DNA of 64,000 nt, taken from the NCBI RefSeq assembly GCF_029889885.1, contig NZ_JARANY010000010.1:23208-87207 (forward strand). The letters are read 5' to 3'. The notes under the pieces are model-generated. The model ran no database searches. It was not told the origin of the DNA and worked only from the letters and a program-made list of their open reading frames with translations. The position numbers were made by a program, and so were the translations under genes. Below, one piece after another: positions 17,845-28,724 of the stretch. Numbering within the stretch: position 1 is the first letter of the stretch; each line of letters begins with the position of its first letter. Origin of the DNA: Chromohalobacter sp. 296-RDG. GTDB lineage: Bacteria > Pseudomonadota > Gammaproteobacteria > Pseudomonadales > Halomonadaceae.

Positions 17845-18842
17845 GAGGCCTCCTTGGCGAGCATGTCACGCACCATGTGGCACGCGACCTCGCAATTCCC
17901 CGAGGTGACGAACTCGGGGACCTCTTCAAGGCAATCGCGGCGCGGCTGTCCCGAAGCGTCGTAACGATATTGGCAACGCGGATGAAATGCGCAACCGCTC
18001 GGCGTATTGGCGAGTGATGGCATCGAGCCGGGGATTTGATTGAGCCGGCTACCGGGCGTGGTCATCTGGGGCAGGGCATTGAGCAACCCCTGCGTGTAGG
18101 GGTGCTGGGCATCGTTGATGATTTCGCGCGTCGGTCCTTGCTCGATGACGCGCCCTGCGTACATGACCAGCGTACGCTGGGTCATCTGGCTGACCACTCC
18201 CAAATCATGAGTGATCAACACCAGTCCCACGTTGTGCTTCTCGCATAGCTCACGCAGGAGCGTCATGATTTCGGCTTGAATCGTCACATCCAACGCCGTG
18301 GTGGGCTCGTCGGCGACGATGATATCCGGATCCAGCAGGAGCGCGATCGCAATGATGATGCGCTGGCGCATGCCCCCGGAGAGCTCGTGAGGATACTGAT
18401 CCAGACGCGTTTCCGGCGATGGAATATAAACCTGCTTGAGCTTGTGTAGGGCAATGGCGCGCGCTTCGCGTGTCGAGATGCGCCGATGCGCCTTCAGGCT
18501 CTCGACCATTTGCTCGCCAATGGAAAGCACGGGGTTGAGCGTCATCATCGGATCCTGAAAGATCATCGAGATCCGGTTGCCGCGCACACGACGCAGATCG
18601 CGCGCCGACATTCGCGCCAAGTCGTTTCCCTCGAAGCGAATGCTGCCGTCGGCGATATACCCCGGCTTGGCGATAAGATTGAGCAAGGTGAACGCGGCCA
18701 CCGATTTGCCCGCGCCGGATTCGCCGACAATGCCCAGGCGCTCGCCGCGATCCAGCGTAAAGCTGACGTCACGCAAGGCGCGCACCTCACCTAGGCGCAA
18801 GGCGAAGCGCACATCGAGATTGGAAACTTCGAGTAAGGCCAT
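17841..18842 (-). CDS. dppD: Peptide ABC transporter ATP-binding protein, DppD/OppD type
   Basis: Second ATPase of the peptide importer, 333 residues. Walker A is 'GESGAGKSVAAF', the Q-loop 'MIFQDPMMTLNPVLS', the signature 'LSGGMRQRIIIAIAL', Walker B 'DIIVADEPTTALD', switch His 'LITHDL'; the C-terminal Cys-containing peptide-transporter extension is present ('PSGCAFHPRCQYRYD'). I placed the start at 18842 (MALLEVSNLDV); the frame runs open for 133 more codons through the dppC gene, which is a shadow. It starts five bases after the dppC stop, and its stop overlaps dppF. Confidence 0.9.
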   Translation of the reverse strand: MALLEVSNLDVRFALRLGEVRALRDVSFTLDRGERLGIVGESGAGKSVAAFTLLNLIAKPGYIADGSIRFEGNDLARMSARDLRRVRGNRISMIFQDPMMTLNPVLSIGEQMVESLKAHRRISTREARAIALHKLKQVYIPSPETRLDQYPHELSGGMRQRIIIAIALLLDPDIIVADEPTTALDVTIQAEIMTLLRELCEKHNVGLVLITHDLGVVSQMTQRTLVMYAGRVIEQGPTREIINDAQHPYTQGLLNALPQMTTPGSRLNQIPGSMPSLANTPSGCAFHPRCQYRYDASGQPRRDCLEEVPEFVTSGNCEVACHMVRDMLAKEAS

Positions 18843-18847
18843 ATGCG

Positions 18848-19789
18848 TTACCCCTTGTAGAGCCGAGGATTCATGACGTCGCGCAGCCAATCGCCAAGCA
18901 AGTTGACCACCAGTACCAGCACCACGAGGACCGCGCCGGGAATCAACGTGATCCACCAGGACCCGGATTGCAGGTAATCGAAGCCAGACTTGATCAATGA
19001 GCCTAGAGAAGGCTGGGTTTCCGGCATGCCCAGGCCCAAGAAGGAGAGGGCGGCCTCGGAAATGATGGCATTGGCGATCTGCACGGTCGAGATGACGAAA
19101 ATCGGTGAGAGCGTGTTGGGCAAGATGTGGCGGAACATGATGCGCCGGTCGCGATACCCCATGACACGGGCGGCATCCACGTATTCCTTGGAACGCTCGG
19201 CCAGCACCGAAGCACGCACCGTGCGGGCGTATTGCGGCCATTCAGCAAGCCCGATGATCAACACCAACAGCCAGACGGCATAGTCGCTATACACGGCACC
19301 GCCGAAGACAGCCTTGATCAACGCCCCGACGATGATGGCGACCATCAATGTGGAGAACGATAGCTGAATGTCCGCCAGACGCATCAGAAACGCATCGATC
19401 CGGCCACCCAAGTAGCCGGCCATCAGTCCTACGGTGACACCGATCAGCGCCTGGAGCATCACTGCCCCGAAGCCAATGATCAGCGAGACGCGTGCACCAT
19501 AGAGAATCGTCGACAGCAAATCACGCCCCTGGGCATCGGTCCCCAGGGGAAAGAGCGGGTCGGCGCCATCGATCCACAAGGGTGGCAGCTCGGAGTCGAG
19601 AATGCTGATCTGGGTAAGATCGTAGGGGTTCATCGGCGCAAGCCACGGCGCGAAGATCGCCCCCAGCAGTAGACACAAGAAGATAGCCAGACAGAATTGC
19701 GCGATCCAATCACGCTTGAAGCTGTAGACCAGATAAGAATTACGGAAACGCTTCCAGCGGGAAGGCGTTGTTGCAGTCGGTGTCGTCAT
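18848..19789 (-). CDS. dppC: Peptide ABC transporter permease, DppC/OppC type
   Basis: Inner-membrane permease of 313 residues with about six membrane helices, an N-terminal cytoplasmic segment ending in 'KRDWIAQFCLAIFLCLL', and the EAA loop 'EYVDAARVMGYRDRRIMFRHILPN' that couples to the ATPases. The segment 'FPLGTDAQGRDLLSTILYGAR' is typical of DppC/OppC proteins. It overlaps the dppB-like gene by four bases and precedes the dppD-like gene by five bases, so the whole set is one transcript. Confidence 0.9.
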   Translation of the reverse strand: MTTPTATTPSRWKRFRNSYLVYSFKRDWIAQFCLAIFLCLLLGAIFAPWLAPMNPYDLTQISILDSELPPLWIDGADPLFPLGTDAQGRDLLSTILYGARVSLIIGFGAVMLQALIGVTVGLMAGYLGGRIDAFLMRLADIQLSFSTLMVAIIVGALIKAVFGGAVYSDYAVWLLVLIIGLAEWPQYARTVRASVLAERSKEYVDAARVMGYRDRRIMFRHILPNTLSPIFVISTVQIANAIISEAALSFLGLGMPETQPSLGSLIKSGFDYLQSGSWWITLIPGAVLVVLVLVVNLLGDWLRDVMNPRLYKG

Positions 19790-20835
19790 GCCGGCTTCCC
19801 TGTCAGTTTCACTGTCGGATTGATCAGTCCGTAGACCAAATCAACCAGCGTGTTGGTAACCACGAAGATCAAGCCGACAATCATCAAGTAGGTCACGATG
19901 AGCGGGATATCCGAGCGCTGGATGGCTTCGAGGAACATGAGCCCCATGCCCGGCCACTGGAAGACGGTCTCGGTCAGGATGGTGTAAGCCACCATGGTGC
20001 CGAGCTGAACGCCACCGACGGTAATGACTGGCAACATGGTGTTCTTGAGTGCATGCACGAAGTAGATGCGCTTGAGCGAGATCCCTTTGGCCGTGGCGAA
20101 CTTGACGTATTCCGACTGCAGGACCTCGAGCATTTCGGCACGTATCAGACGAATGAACAGTGGTAGCATGATCGACGCCAACGAAACGGCGGGCAATACC
20201 AAGTATGTCAGGCCATCAAGGGAGAAGAAGTTGCTATCCCAGGTGCCGAAGAGATGCGTCAAGTCGTTGCCGCGACCGTATGACGGCATCCCGCCTTCGG
20301 TGGACAGCACACCGTTGAGCCACTGTCCCCAGCCCGTATCCACCGGAAACGGCGAGAAATCGACGCCAATTGCGAAGAGTTGAATCAACATGATGGCCGT
20401 CAGGAAAACGGGGATCGAAATACCGATGATGGACACGCTCATGAAAAAGCGTGACAGGGCCGATCGTGGGCGTATGGCACAGTAGACCCCAATGGGCACC
20501 GAGAACACTACGATAATGAGTGTCGCGGCAATCACCAGTTCCAGCGTCGCCGGTAAATGGCGCTGGATGACCTCTGTCGTCGGCTCGTTGAAAAAGTACG
20601 AGTAACCGAAATCGCCTTGCAGGGCGTTGGTCGCGAAGCGACCGTACTGCACGAGGAAAGAGTCGTTGAGCCCCAGCTCCTCTCGCAGTTCGGCCCGTTG
20701 GCTCTCCGGCACGGACTGTCCCACCATCTGCTGGATGGGATCGCCCAGATTGCTCTGGATGGCGAAACTGATAACGCTGATGACGAACATGACCACGAAG
20801 GCATGCATCAGTCGCTTGATCAGAAAAGCGATCAT
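19786..20835 (-). CDS. dppB: Peptide ABC transporter permease, DppB/OppB type
   Basis: Inner-membrane permease of 349 residues with six predicted helices. The N-terminal helix 'MIAFLIKRLMHAFVVMFVISVISF' and the following 'GDPIQQMVG' are typical of the DppB family, and the EAA loop is 'EYVKFATAKGISLKRIYFVHALKN'. It follows the binding-protein gene after a 121-base spacer that contains a strong hairpin, which probably sets the lower expression of the membrane genes. Confidence 0.9.
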   Translation of the reverse strand: MIAFLIKRLMHAFVVMFVISVISFAIQSNLGDPIQQMVGQSVPESQRAELREELGLNDSFLVQYGRFATNALQGDFGYSYFFNEPTTEVIQRHLPATLELVIAATLIIVVFSVPIGVYCAIRPRSALSRFFMSVSIIGISIPVFLTAIMLIQLFAIGVDFSPFPVDTGWGQWLNGVLSTEGGMPSYGRGNDLTHLFGTWDSNFFSLDGLTYLVLPAVSLASIMLPLFIRLIRAEMLEVLQSEYVKFATAKGISLKRIYFVHALKNTMLPVITVGGVQLGTMVAYTILTETVFQWPGMGLMFLEAIQRSDIPLIVTYLMIVGLIFVVTNTLVDLVYGLINPTVKLTGKPA

Positions 20836-20918
20836 GGATGGCGTGTCCTGTTAAACGGGCATCTCCGTCCCATGCCCTGAATGGGCTGGGCCGGAGAAAC
20901 ATCATGAATGGGAATAGG

Positions 20919-20944
20919 GCAATGCCGCCCGATGGCGGCATTGC
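20919..20944 (-). terminator. Stem-loop between dppA and dppB
   Basis: A perfect 11-base stem (GCAATGCCGCC / GGCGGCATTGC) with a CGAT loop lies 13 bases after the binding-protein gene stop. No T-run follows on the minus strand. It therefore looks like an mRNA-stabilising or partial-attenuation hairpin, as is common after binding-protein genes, and not a full terminator. Confidence 0.6.
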
Positions 20945-20956
20945 ATGGTCGCGTTC

Positions 20957-22543
20957 TTACTGTTCGACCACGAGATCCCCGAGATATGGGAAGTTCATGA
21001 CATTCACCACGGGCTCGAGCTTGACGTTCTTCTTCGCCGCCCAGGCAAGATCCTGCCAGTGCAGCGGCATGAAGGCGGCGTCGTCATACAGCGCCTTCTC
21101 GACCGCCTGCAACATCTTCGCGCGCTTGTCACGATCGGTTTCGATATTCGCCTGCGCGACTTTCTCGTCGATTTCCGGGTTGCAGTAGTTGGCCGCGTTG
21201 TACTGGCCAGCCCCTGTTTCGGGGTCCGGGCACTCGGTGAGGTACTGATACAAGTTGGCGGAGTCTTCAGTATCGGCATGCCAACCGATCATCATGATGT
21301 CGGCAGCGCGATCGTCGTATTCACCCCAATACTGCGCTTTGGGCAAGGTCTTGAGGTCCACGTCGATATTAATGCGCGATAGCATCGTGGCCACCGCCTG
21401 GGCGATCTTGGCGTCGTTCACGTAGCGGTTGTTGGGCGCCATCATAGTGACCGAGAAGCCATCTTCGTAGCCCGCTTCCTTCATCAACTCCTTGGCTTTC
21501 TCGACGTCATAGCGCGGTTCCAGGCTATCGTTGTAACCGTCGTAGCCCTTGGGAGAGAGTTGCGCTGCTGGGGTCGCGAAGCCTTTCATCAGACGGTCGG
21601 CGATGGCTTGCTGATTGACCGCGTAGTTGAAGGCCTTGCGGACACGTGGGTCCTCGAACGCTTCTACACGCTTTTGATTGAGCTGCATGAGGATAATGCG
21701 CGTCCCTGACATGGTGGTCAGCTCGACATTCTTGTCGGCTTTAACGCGTTCCAGGTCATTGGGCGGCACAGGGGCGATGAAATCGACATCACCGGACAAC
21801 AATGCCGACACACGGGTGGCGTTCTCGCCGATCGGCGTCAGCACGAGACGTTCGACATTGCCCGGGGAATCTTTGTCCCAGTAATCATCGAAGCGCTCGA
21901 ACTCGACCTTGACGCCTTGTTGTCGCGACACGACCTCATAGGGGCCAGTGCCCGACGAGTGCCGCGATGCGAAGGAATCGCCATTCTTGACGATTTCGTC
22001 CTTGGGATCGCCGTCTTCCGTCTTGCCGGAGTAGTACTCGCTATCCATGGGGAAGATATAGGTTGCGAGGTTGAGAACGAGTGGGTAGGGCTTATGCGTC
22101 TTTATTTCGACGGTGTGTTCGTCGATGGCGTTTGCCGAAGCGATGGGATCGAAGATCGCCTTGAAATCGGCACTGCGCTTCAGACGGTTGATGGTCCAGA
22201 CCACGTCCTCGGCCGTGAAGTCGTTACCGGTATGGAATTTGACGCCATCACGTAGCGTGAAGCGCATCGTCTTGTCGTCGATGCGTTCCCAGTTCGCCGC
22301 CAGGCGCGGCTCGAACTTGACGTCCTTGGTCCAGCGCACGAGGGGATCGTGCGTCAGATGCGAAAGCTGAAGAATGCCGCCGGAAAGTTGTTCGTGGATA
22401 TCCAACGACACCGGGTCGGCATCGTACGCCATGCGTAATGTCACGGGATCACTATCGCTGGACGAATCTTGCGCCAGCGCTGGCAGTGGAAGCACGACGA
22501 AAGCGCCGAGCAACGAGGCCAGGAGAGTCTTCTTATCGATCAT
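20957..22543 (-). CDS. dppA: Peptide ABC transporter substrate-binding protein, DppA/OppA type
   Basis: Periplasmic binding protein of 528 residues in the SBP_bac_5 family. A signal peptide ends near 'PALA-QDSSSDSD', and the mature part starts with the usual 'VTLRMAYDADPVSLDIHEQ'. Later family motifs include 'FTLRDGVKFHTGNDFTAEDVVWTINRL' (shown in part) and 'RKAFNYAVN'. It is the first gene of a five-gene operon with two permeases and two ATPases. Ligand preference (dipeptide, oligopeptide, glutathione or another small molecule) cannot be told from sequence alone; two Cys residues near 'LTECPDPETG' and 'NAANYCNPE' probably form a disulfide, as in OppA/DppA relatives. Confidence 0.9.
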   Translation of the reverse strand: MIDKKTLLASLLGAFVVLPLPALAQDSSSDSDPVTLRMAYDADPVSLDIHEQLSGGILQLSHLTHDPLVRWTKDVKFEPRLAANWERIDDKTMRFTLRDGVKFHTGNDFTAEDVVWTINRLKRSADFKAIFDPIASANAIDEHTVEIKTHKPYPLVLNLATYIFPMDSEYYSGKTEDGDPKDEIVKNGDSFASRHSSGTGPYEVVSRQQGVKVEFERFDDYWDKDSPGNVERLVLTPIGENATRVSALLSGDVDFIAPVPPNDLERVKADKNVELTTMSGTRIILMQLNQKRVEAFEDPRVRKAFNYAVNQQAIADRLMKGFATPAAQLSPKGYDGYNDSLEPRYDVEKAKELMKEAGYEDGFSVTMMAPNNRYVNDAKIAQAVATMLSRINIDVDLKTLPKAQYWGEYDDRAADIMMIGWHADTEDSANLYQYLTECPDPETGAGQYNAANYCNPEIDEKVAQANIETDRDKRAKMLQAVEKALYDDAAFMPLHWQDLAWAAKKNVKLEPVVNVMNFPYLGDLVVEQ

Positions 22544-22691
22544 GTTGAAGCCCTATTGTGTATTGTTATGCGACGAGAATCGTCAGCTTCAACATAAAGA
22601 GCTTTATGTAACCACGACAATCGAAATCTTGATGGTCGCCATTCGTTAGATGAATAACGCCGTCCTGGCAGCTTCCTGCGCGTGATGGGTA

Positions 22692-23330
22692 TCAGCGCAC
22701 GACTTGATCGAAACGATGAATGTGTGCGGCTTCGTCGAGTTGCGATACCGTGCACTCTAGATCGTTCACACAGCCGTCGGCCAAGCCGTAGACCCAACCA
22801 TGCACCGATAGTTTTTGTCCTCGCTGCCAGGCACGCTGCACGACCTTGGTACGACATAGGTTGGCGACTTGTGCGCGTACGTTGAGTTCGCACATCCGAT
22901 CGACCTTTTCGTCGAACGATAGCGGCGCCAGCACCTCACGGTTGATGCTGTACAATTCGCGAACGCTGTGCAGCCAGTAGTCGATCATGCCGTTATCGCC
23001 GTCGGTGATTGCGGCCCGCACGCCACCGCAGCCATAGTGGCCGACCACCATGATGTGCTCGACCTGCAGCACATCAACCGCGAATTGCACCACCGACAGC
23101 GCATTCATGTCATTGTGATACAGCAGATTGGCCACGTTGCGATGCACGAAGACTTCGCCCGGTGGCAAATCGATGATCTGGTTTGCCGGCACGCGGCTGT
23201 CCGAGCACCCGATCCACAGATAGTCGGGATTCTGCTGATGCGACAAGCGCTCGAAGAATTCCGGGTCACGTTCGCGAACACTAGCCGCCCACTCACGATT
23301 TTGTTCCAGCAGCTTCTTGATATCGCTCAT
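22692..23330 (-). CDS. can: Beta-class carbonic anhydrase
   Basis: Converts CO2 and water to bicarbonate in the cytoplasm. The 212-residue product has the zinc ligands and catalytic dyad in place: Cys42, Asp44 and Arg46 in '[10 protein letters not shown]', then His98 and Cys101 in 'GHYGCGG'. Numbering coincides with E. coli Can. The start at 23330 gives the canonical opening '[15 protein letters not shown]'. The gene is divergent from gor with 129 bases between the starts. Confidence 0.95.
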   Translation of the reverse strand: MSDIKKLLEQNREWAASVRERDPEFFERLSHQQNPDYLWIGCSDSRVPANQIIDLPPGEVFVHRNVANLLYHNDMNALSVVQFAVDVLQVEHIMVVGHYGCGGVRAAITDGDNGMIDYWLHSVRELYSINREVLAPLSFDEKVDRMCELNVRAQVANLCRTKVVQRAWQRGQKLSVHGWVYGLADGCVNDLECTVSQLDEAAHIHRFDQVVR

Positions 23331-23459
23331 GTAATTCTCTTCATGCAGAGGGTATTCCAACAACTTTTACCTCCTGTGCTAGCAAGCGTCAATCTAGCCC
23401 CTCCCTCAGCGTTCGCCGGACTGTTATCATCTGCGTCATTGAAAAGTCAGGAGATCGAC

Positions 23460-24824
23460 GTGGCTCAGTACGATTACGACCTATTTGTCATCGGCGCGGG
23501 CTCCGGTGGTGTACGCGCCGCACGCACGGCGGCCGCCACAGGGGCGCGCGTCGCCATCGCCGAAGACCGCTATCTCGGTGGCACCTGTGTGAATGTCGGG
23601 TGTGTGCCCAAGAAGCTCTATTCCTATGCAGCGCATTTCCACGATGCCTTCGAGGATAGTGCCGGCTTCGGCTGGACACTGCCCGAGGCACCACGCTTTG
23701 ACTGGGCCACGTTGCGCGACAACAAGATCGAGGAGATCAAGCGCCTCAACGGTATTTACGAGCGCTTGCTCGATGGCGCCGATGTCACGTTGATCAATGG
23801 TCGCGCTCGGATTACCGGGCCGCATAGCGTCGAGATCAACGGCGAAACGGTCGCCGCCGAGAAGATCCTGGTCGCGACCGGCGGCTGGCCCTGGGTGCCC
23901 GATATCGAGGGCGCGGAACATGCTGTGGATTCCAACCGCGTCTTCGATTTAGAGACCTTTCCCGAACGTTTCCTGGTACTCGGCGGTGGTTATATCGCGG
24001 TCGAGTTCGCCAGCATCTTCAATGGTCTCGGCAGCGACGCGCACCTGGTCTATCGCGGCGAGCTGTTTCTGCGCGGCTTCGACCGTGAAGTGCGTGAGTT
24101 CACCCGTGACGAGATGCAGAAGAAGGGCGTCAACCTGCACTTCGAAACCACCATCGAGCGTATCGAGCCGGTCGGCAATGCCTACCGCGTAAGTCTGACC
24201 AATGGCGAAACGCTGGAAGTGGACGTCGTGCTGGCGGCCACCGGACGCCGCCCGAATCTTGCCGGCCTGGGGCTCGATACGCTCGATGTCGAACTCAACC
24301 CCAATGGCACTTTGAAGGTAGACGAGCGTTATCAGACCTCCGAACCCTCGATCCTTGCCCTGGGCGACGTGACTGGCGCCCCTGAGCTCACCCCTGTGGC
24401 GCTCGCCGAGGCCATGCATCTCGTTCAGCACCATTACGGTGATGCGACGCCGGGGCCTCTGGATTACCAGGACATCGCCACGGCAGTCTTCTGTCATCCC
24501 AATATCGGCACCGTCGGCCTGAGCGAAGAAGAAGCGCGCGAACAGTGTGAGGCTGGGGTACGCATCTACCGCACCGACTTCCGGCCCATGAAGCACACGC
24601 TCTCGGGCAGTCAGGAACGTTGCCTGATGAAGCTGGTGGTCGACGACGCGACCGACCGTGTGGTCGGTGCCCACATGGTGGGCGACGATGCCGGCGAACT
24701 CATTCAGGGGATCGCCATCGCCGTGCGCGCACGCCTGACCAAGACCGACTTTGACGCCACGGTGGGCATTCATCCCACTAGTGCCGAGGAGTTCGTCACA
24801 ATGCGCTCCTTGTCACGTCACTAG
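23460..24824 (+). CDS. gor: Glutathione-disulfide reductase
   Basis: FAD- and NADPH-dependent reductase that regenerates glutathione. I chose a GTG start at 23460, preceded by CAGGAG, giving 454 residues, the normal length. The FAD motif is '[14 protein letters not shown]', the redox-active disulfide '[13 protein letters not shown]', the NADPH motif '[14 protein letters not shown]', and the dimerisation domain ends with '[12 protein letters not shown]'. The same frame stays open far upstream through the can gene, but that is a shadow. A bidirectional hairpin terminator follows the stop. Confidence 0.95.
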   Translation: MAQYDYDLFVIGAGSGGVRAARTAAATGARVAIAEDRYLGGTCVNVGCVPKKLYSYAAHFHDAFEDSAGFGWTLPEAPRFDWATLRDNKIEEIKRLNGIYERLLDGADVTLINGRARITGPHSVEINGETVAAEKILVATGGWPWVPDIEGAEHAVDSNRVFDLETFPERFLVLGGGYIAVEFASIFNGLGSDAHLVYRGELFLRGFDREVREFTRDEMQKKGVNLHFETTIERIEPVGNAYRVSLTNGETLEVDVVLAATGRRPNLAGLGLDTLDVELNPNGTLKVDERYQTSEPSILALGDVTGAPELTPVALAEAMHLVQHHYGDATPGPLDYQDIATAVFCHPNIGTVGLSEEEAREQCEAGVRIYRTDFRPMKHTLSGSQERCLMKLVVDDATDRVVGAHMVGDDAGELIQGIAIAVRARLTKTDFDATVGIHPTSAEEFVTMRSLSRH

Positions 24825-24847
24825 CGATGTGATGAAGTTTCGAATAG

Positions 24848-24875
24848 CAAACGGGCCACCGAGGTGGCCCGTTTG
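24848..24875. terminator. Terminator hairpin after gor
   Basis: A 12-base stem (CAAACGGGCCAC / GTGGCCCGTTTG) with a CGAG loop lies 23 bases after the gor stop. GTTTGCG follows on the plus strand and A-rich sequence precedes it. It separates gor from the ect operon. Confidence 0.8.
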
Positions 24876-25042
24876 CGTTGATACACTACGAAAAGGCGTC
24901 TCAGGCAATGCATACGCATCATGATTGACTAGACTAAGAAAAGTCGTGGTCACATAAGCTCAGGATAGCGGTGCATTACATATACGCATATCCGATTATA
25001 ACGTTTGCTTATTTGATAGCGACATAACGATAACGTCTTACT

Positions 25043-25071
25043 TTGATCAATGCATAAGTCGCTGTTATTAT
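25043..25071 (+). promoter_or_regulatory. Candidate sigma-70 promoter of ectABC
   Basis: TTGATC at 25043-25048, a 17-base spacer and TATTAT at 25066-25071 match the sigma-70 pattern and would start transcription near 25078, about 26 bases before ectA. The whole 24,880-25,100 stretch is AT-rich and holds other possible hexamers (for example TTGATA at 25013). From memory, studies of C. salexigens reported several promoters upstream of ectA, including a general-stress one. This match is by eye only. Confidence 0.45.
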
Positions 25072-25103
25072 TGAGCGCACATTCGCCATTAGCGAAAATG
25101 GAT

Positions 25104-26974
<1,871 letters not shown>

Positions 26975-26988
26975 ACGCGCTATTCGTT

Positions 26989-27029
26989 AGTCCACTAAGT
27001 TGTTATCGTCACATACGTTACAGTGGACT
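26989..27029 (+). repeat. Inverted repeat in the ectB-ectC spacer
   Basis: AGTCCACT (26989-26996) and AGTGGACT (27022-27029) are perfectly complementary and enclose 25 bases. It begins 15 bases after the ectB stop. It could be an mRNA structure or a protein-binding site. Confidence 0.6.
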
Positions 27030-27037
27030 TTGGATGT

Positions 27038-27064
27038 GGCCCGCGAGATCGCGGGCCCTTTATT
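27038..27064 (+). terminator. Terminator-like hairpin between ectB and ectC
   Basis: GGCCCGCGA and TCGCGGGCC form a perfect stem with almost no loop (the centre probably opens to leave a 4-6 base loop). CTTTATT follows. It lies 24 bases before ectC and could terminate or attenuate part of the ectAB transcript. Confidence 0.55.
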
Positions 27065-27087
27065 GAGCCCCATGGAGGATGCGCGAC

Positions 27088-27483
27088 ATGATCATTCGTA
27101 ACCTGGAAGAGTGCCGCAAGAGCGAGCGTTTCGTCGAAGCCGACAACGGCAACTGGGACAGTACACGCCTGGTGTTGGCCGACGACAATGTTGGTTTCTC
27201 ATTCAACATTACCCGCATTCATCCGGGTACCGAGACCCACATCCACTACAAGCATCACTTCGAAGCCGTGTTTTGCTATGAAGGTGAAGGTGAAGTCGAA
27301 ACACTGGCTGATGGCAAGATCCATCCCATCAAGGCCGGTGACATGTATTTGCTCGACCAGCACGATGAACACCTGCTGCGCGGCAAGGAAAAAGGCATGA
27401 CCGTCACATGCGTGTTCAATCCCGCCTTGACCGGGCGTGAAGTACACCGCGAAGACGGCTCCTACGCGCCGCTCGACGAATAA
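27088..27483 (+). CDS. ectC: L-ectoine synthase EctC
   Basis: Cupin enzyme that cyclises N-gamma-acetyldiaminobutyrate to ectoine. The 131-residue protein has the EctC core '[20 protein letters not shown]' (metal and substrate residues) and '[16 protein letters not shown]'. A GGAGG site precedes the ATG at 27088. A strong terminator follows the stop after about 25 bases, so ectC ends the operon. I see no ectD (hydroxylase) nearby. Confidence 0.97.
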   Translation: MIIRNLEECRKSERFVEADNGNWDSTRLVLADDNVGFSFNITRIHPGTETHIHYKHHFEAVFCYEGEGEVETLADGKIHPIKAGDMYLLDQHDEHLLRGKEKGMTVTCVFNPALTGREVHREDGSYAPLDE

Positions 27484-27507
27484 GCGCTAGCGTCTAGTGC
27501 GACCGCA

Positions 27508-27540
27508 AAAACGCTGCCGAGTATGGCAGCGTTTTCTTTT
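27508..27540 (+). terminator. Intrinsic terminator of ectABC
   Basis: An 11-base stem (AAAACGCTGCC / GGCAGCGTTTT) with a six-base loop is followed by TTTTCTTTT. This is a classic rho-independent terminator. Confidence 0.9.
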
Positions 27541-27645
27541 GTGTATGAGTTGGTGAGGACGTCGTTCAACGTCATGGAAGGTGGCGATAATAGACGATGA
27601 ATAGTGTTGGCGATTGTGTTCGTGTTGGCACACCTCTGGGTTCGC

Positions 27646-27661
27646 ATAATATATATTATGT
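27646..27661. promoter_or_regulatory. 16-base AT-rich palindrome
   Basis: CATAATATATATTATG is a perfect palindrome in the 269-base gap between the ect terminator and the retropepsin gene. It is followed by further AT-rich sequence that could hold the promoter of the downstream trio. It may be an operator; no known consensus is recognised. Confidence 0.45.
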
Positions 27662-27809
27662 TAAATACTATATTTTATCTCGTGTCAGTAATGGACACCT
27701 GAGCAACTGAATCCGTATGATCAAGCGCGTTTTTTCAGGCGCCTGAGCCTCACGCCCTCTCGTTTCGTTTTAAATGCGTTGCCAAGATGGCCCTCGACAG
27801 GAATATGCT

Positions 27810-28643
27810 ATGCGCTCCCGCTCGTTATTTCTTTCCGCTTTGTGCGTTGGTGTGCTGACACTCGGAGGTTGCGTCGCACCACAAGCGACACATCACACCG
27901 ACGACTTGACCGAGACGGCTTTCAACCAACGCCTGGAAAGACTAGAAAACAACCTGGCACTACGCTGCTCGACCCAAACCGAGCTGTTACGCGTTCAAGC
28001 CGAGCGTGCGCAGCGCATCGGTAACAATGTGCGAGCCAATGGCAAGCTGCTGCGTCATTTACGTGCCGATGTCGAGAATATCGGTCAAGAACCGCGCGTA
28101 GTGACCACGTGTCCCATCGAGCAAAGCGATACGGCCAGCAAGGAAATGCTGGGACGCAATGAATGGGTCGGCTTTCCCACGGTCAGCACCTATCTCAAGG
28201 CTCGTGTAGATTCCGGTGCCAATACTTCCTCACTTTCGGCGCATGACGTGACGGAATTCGAACGTGATGGCGAAAGCTGGGTGCGTTTCAAGCTGGCGCT
28301 CGAAGATGATGAGCCAGCCGTCGACGGTATGCGTGACGATGTCATCGAGGCGCCGGTGACACGCCGCGTCAAGATCATTCAAGCATCGGGTACCGATAGC
28401 CGCCCCGTGATCAGCTTGCTGATGACACTGGGCCCCCTGAAGCAGCGCGTCGAGTTCACGCTCAACGATCGCTCGCATCTCGATTACCCCGTCTTGCTGG
28501 GCCGGCGCTTCCTCATGGATATTGCGCTGATCGACGTCAGCCAGGCCTACATCCACCCGCGGCCGGAATTTCCCGGTGGCAAGAGCGCAGCAGAGGCGGA
28601 CAAGGACCAGCAGGACAACGATAGCGAGGAAGAAGCTCGCTGA
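27810..28643 (+). CDS. Retropepsin-like aspartic protease lipoprotein (RimB/'ATP-dependent zinc protease' family)
   Basis: The 277-residue product has a lipoprotein signal (T-L-G-G-C, lipidated Cys21), a coiled-coil stretch (about residues 34-95), and a C-terminal domain (about 112-250) of the family often named RimB or 'putative ATP-dependent zinc protease'. The motif 'ARVDSGANTSSLSA' is the retropepsin-type D-S-G-A active site with Asp134; 'PVLLGRRFLMDIALIDV' closes the fold. It should act as a homodimeric aspartic peptidase in the periplasm. I chose the ATG at 27810 because it gives the signal peptide. The next two genes encode an inactive transglutaminase-membrane fusion and an ATP-grasp ligase, a recurring partner set. 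An acidic tail ends the protein. Confidence 0.85.
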   Translation: MRSRSLFLSALCVGVLTLGGCVAPQATHHTDDLTETAFNQRLERLENNLALRCSTQTELLRVQAERAQRIGNNVRANGKLLRHLRADVENIGQEPRVVTTCPIEQSDTASKEMLGRNEWVGFPTVSTYLKARVDSGANTSSLSAHDVTEFERDGESWVRFKLALEDDEPAVDGMRDDVIEAPVTRRVKIIQASGTDSRPVISLLMTLGPLKQRVEFTLNDRSHLDYPVLLGRRFLMDIALIDVSQAYIHPRPEFPGGKSAAEADKDQQDNDSEEEAR

Positions 28644-28724
28644 GTCGGCCCCATGGCCCATCTCGATAACCTCTAGTTTTTAGACGGCGTCACAGCAGCG
28701 CCGCCTTATCGACAAGGATAATGC

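Noticed and set aside
18843..19241. N-terminal extension of the dppD-like protein
   Set aside because: It overlaps the dppC gene on the same strand in another frame, and the ABC domain starts at 18842.
22968..23459. N-terminal extension of glutathione reductase into the can gene
   Set aside because: The FAD domain begins right at the GTG at 23460, which has a good ribosome site; the upstream part is can read backwards.
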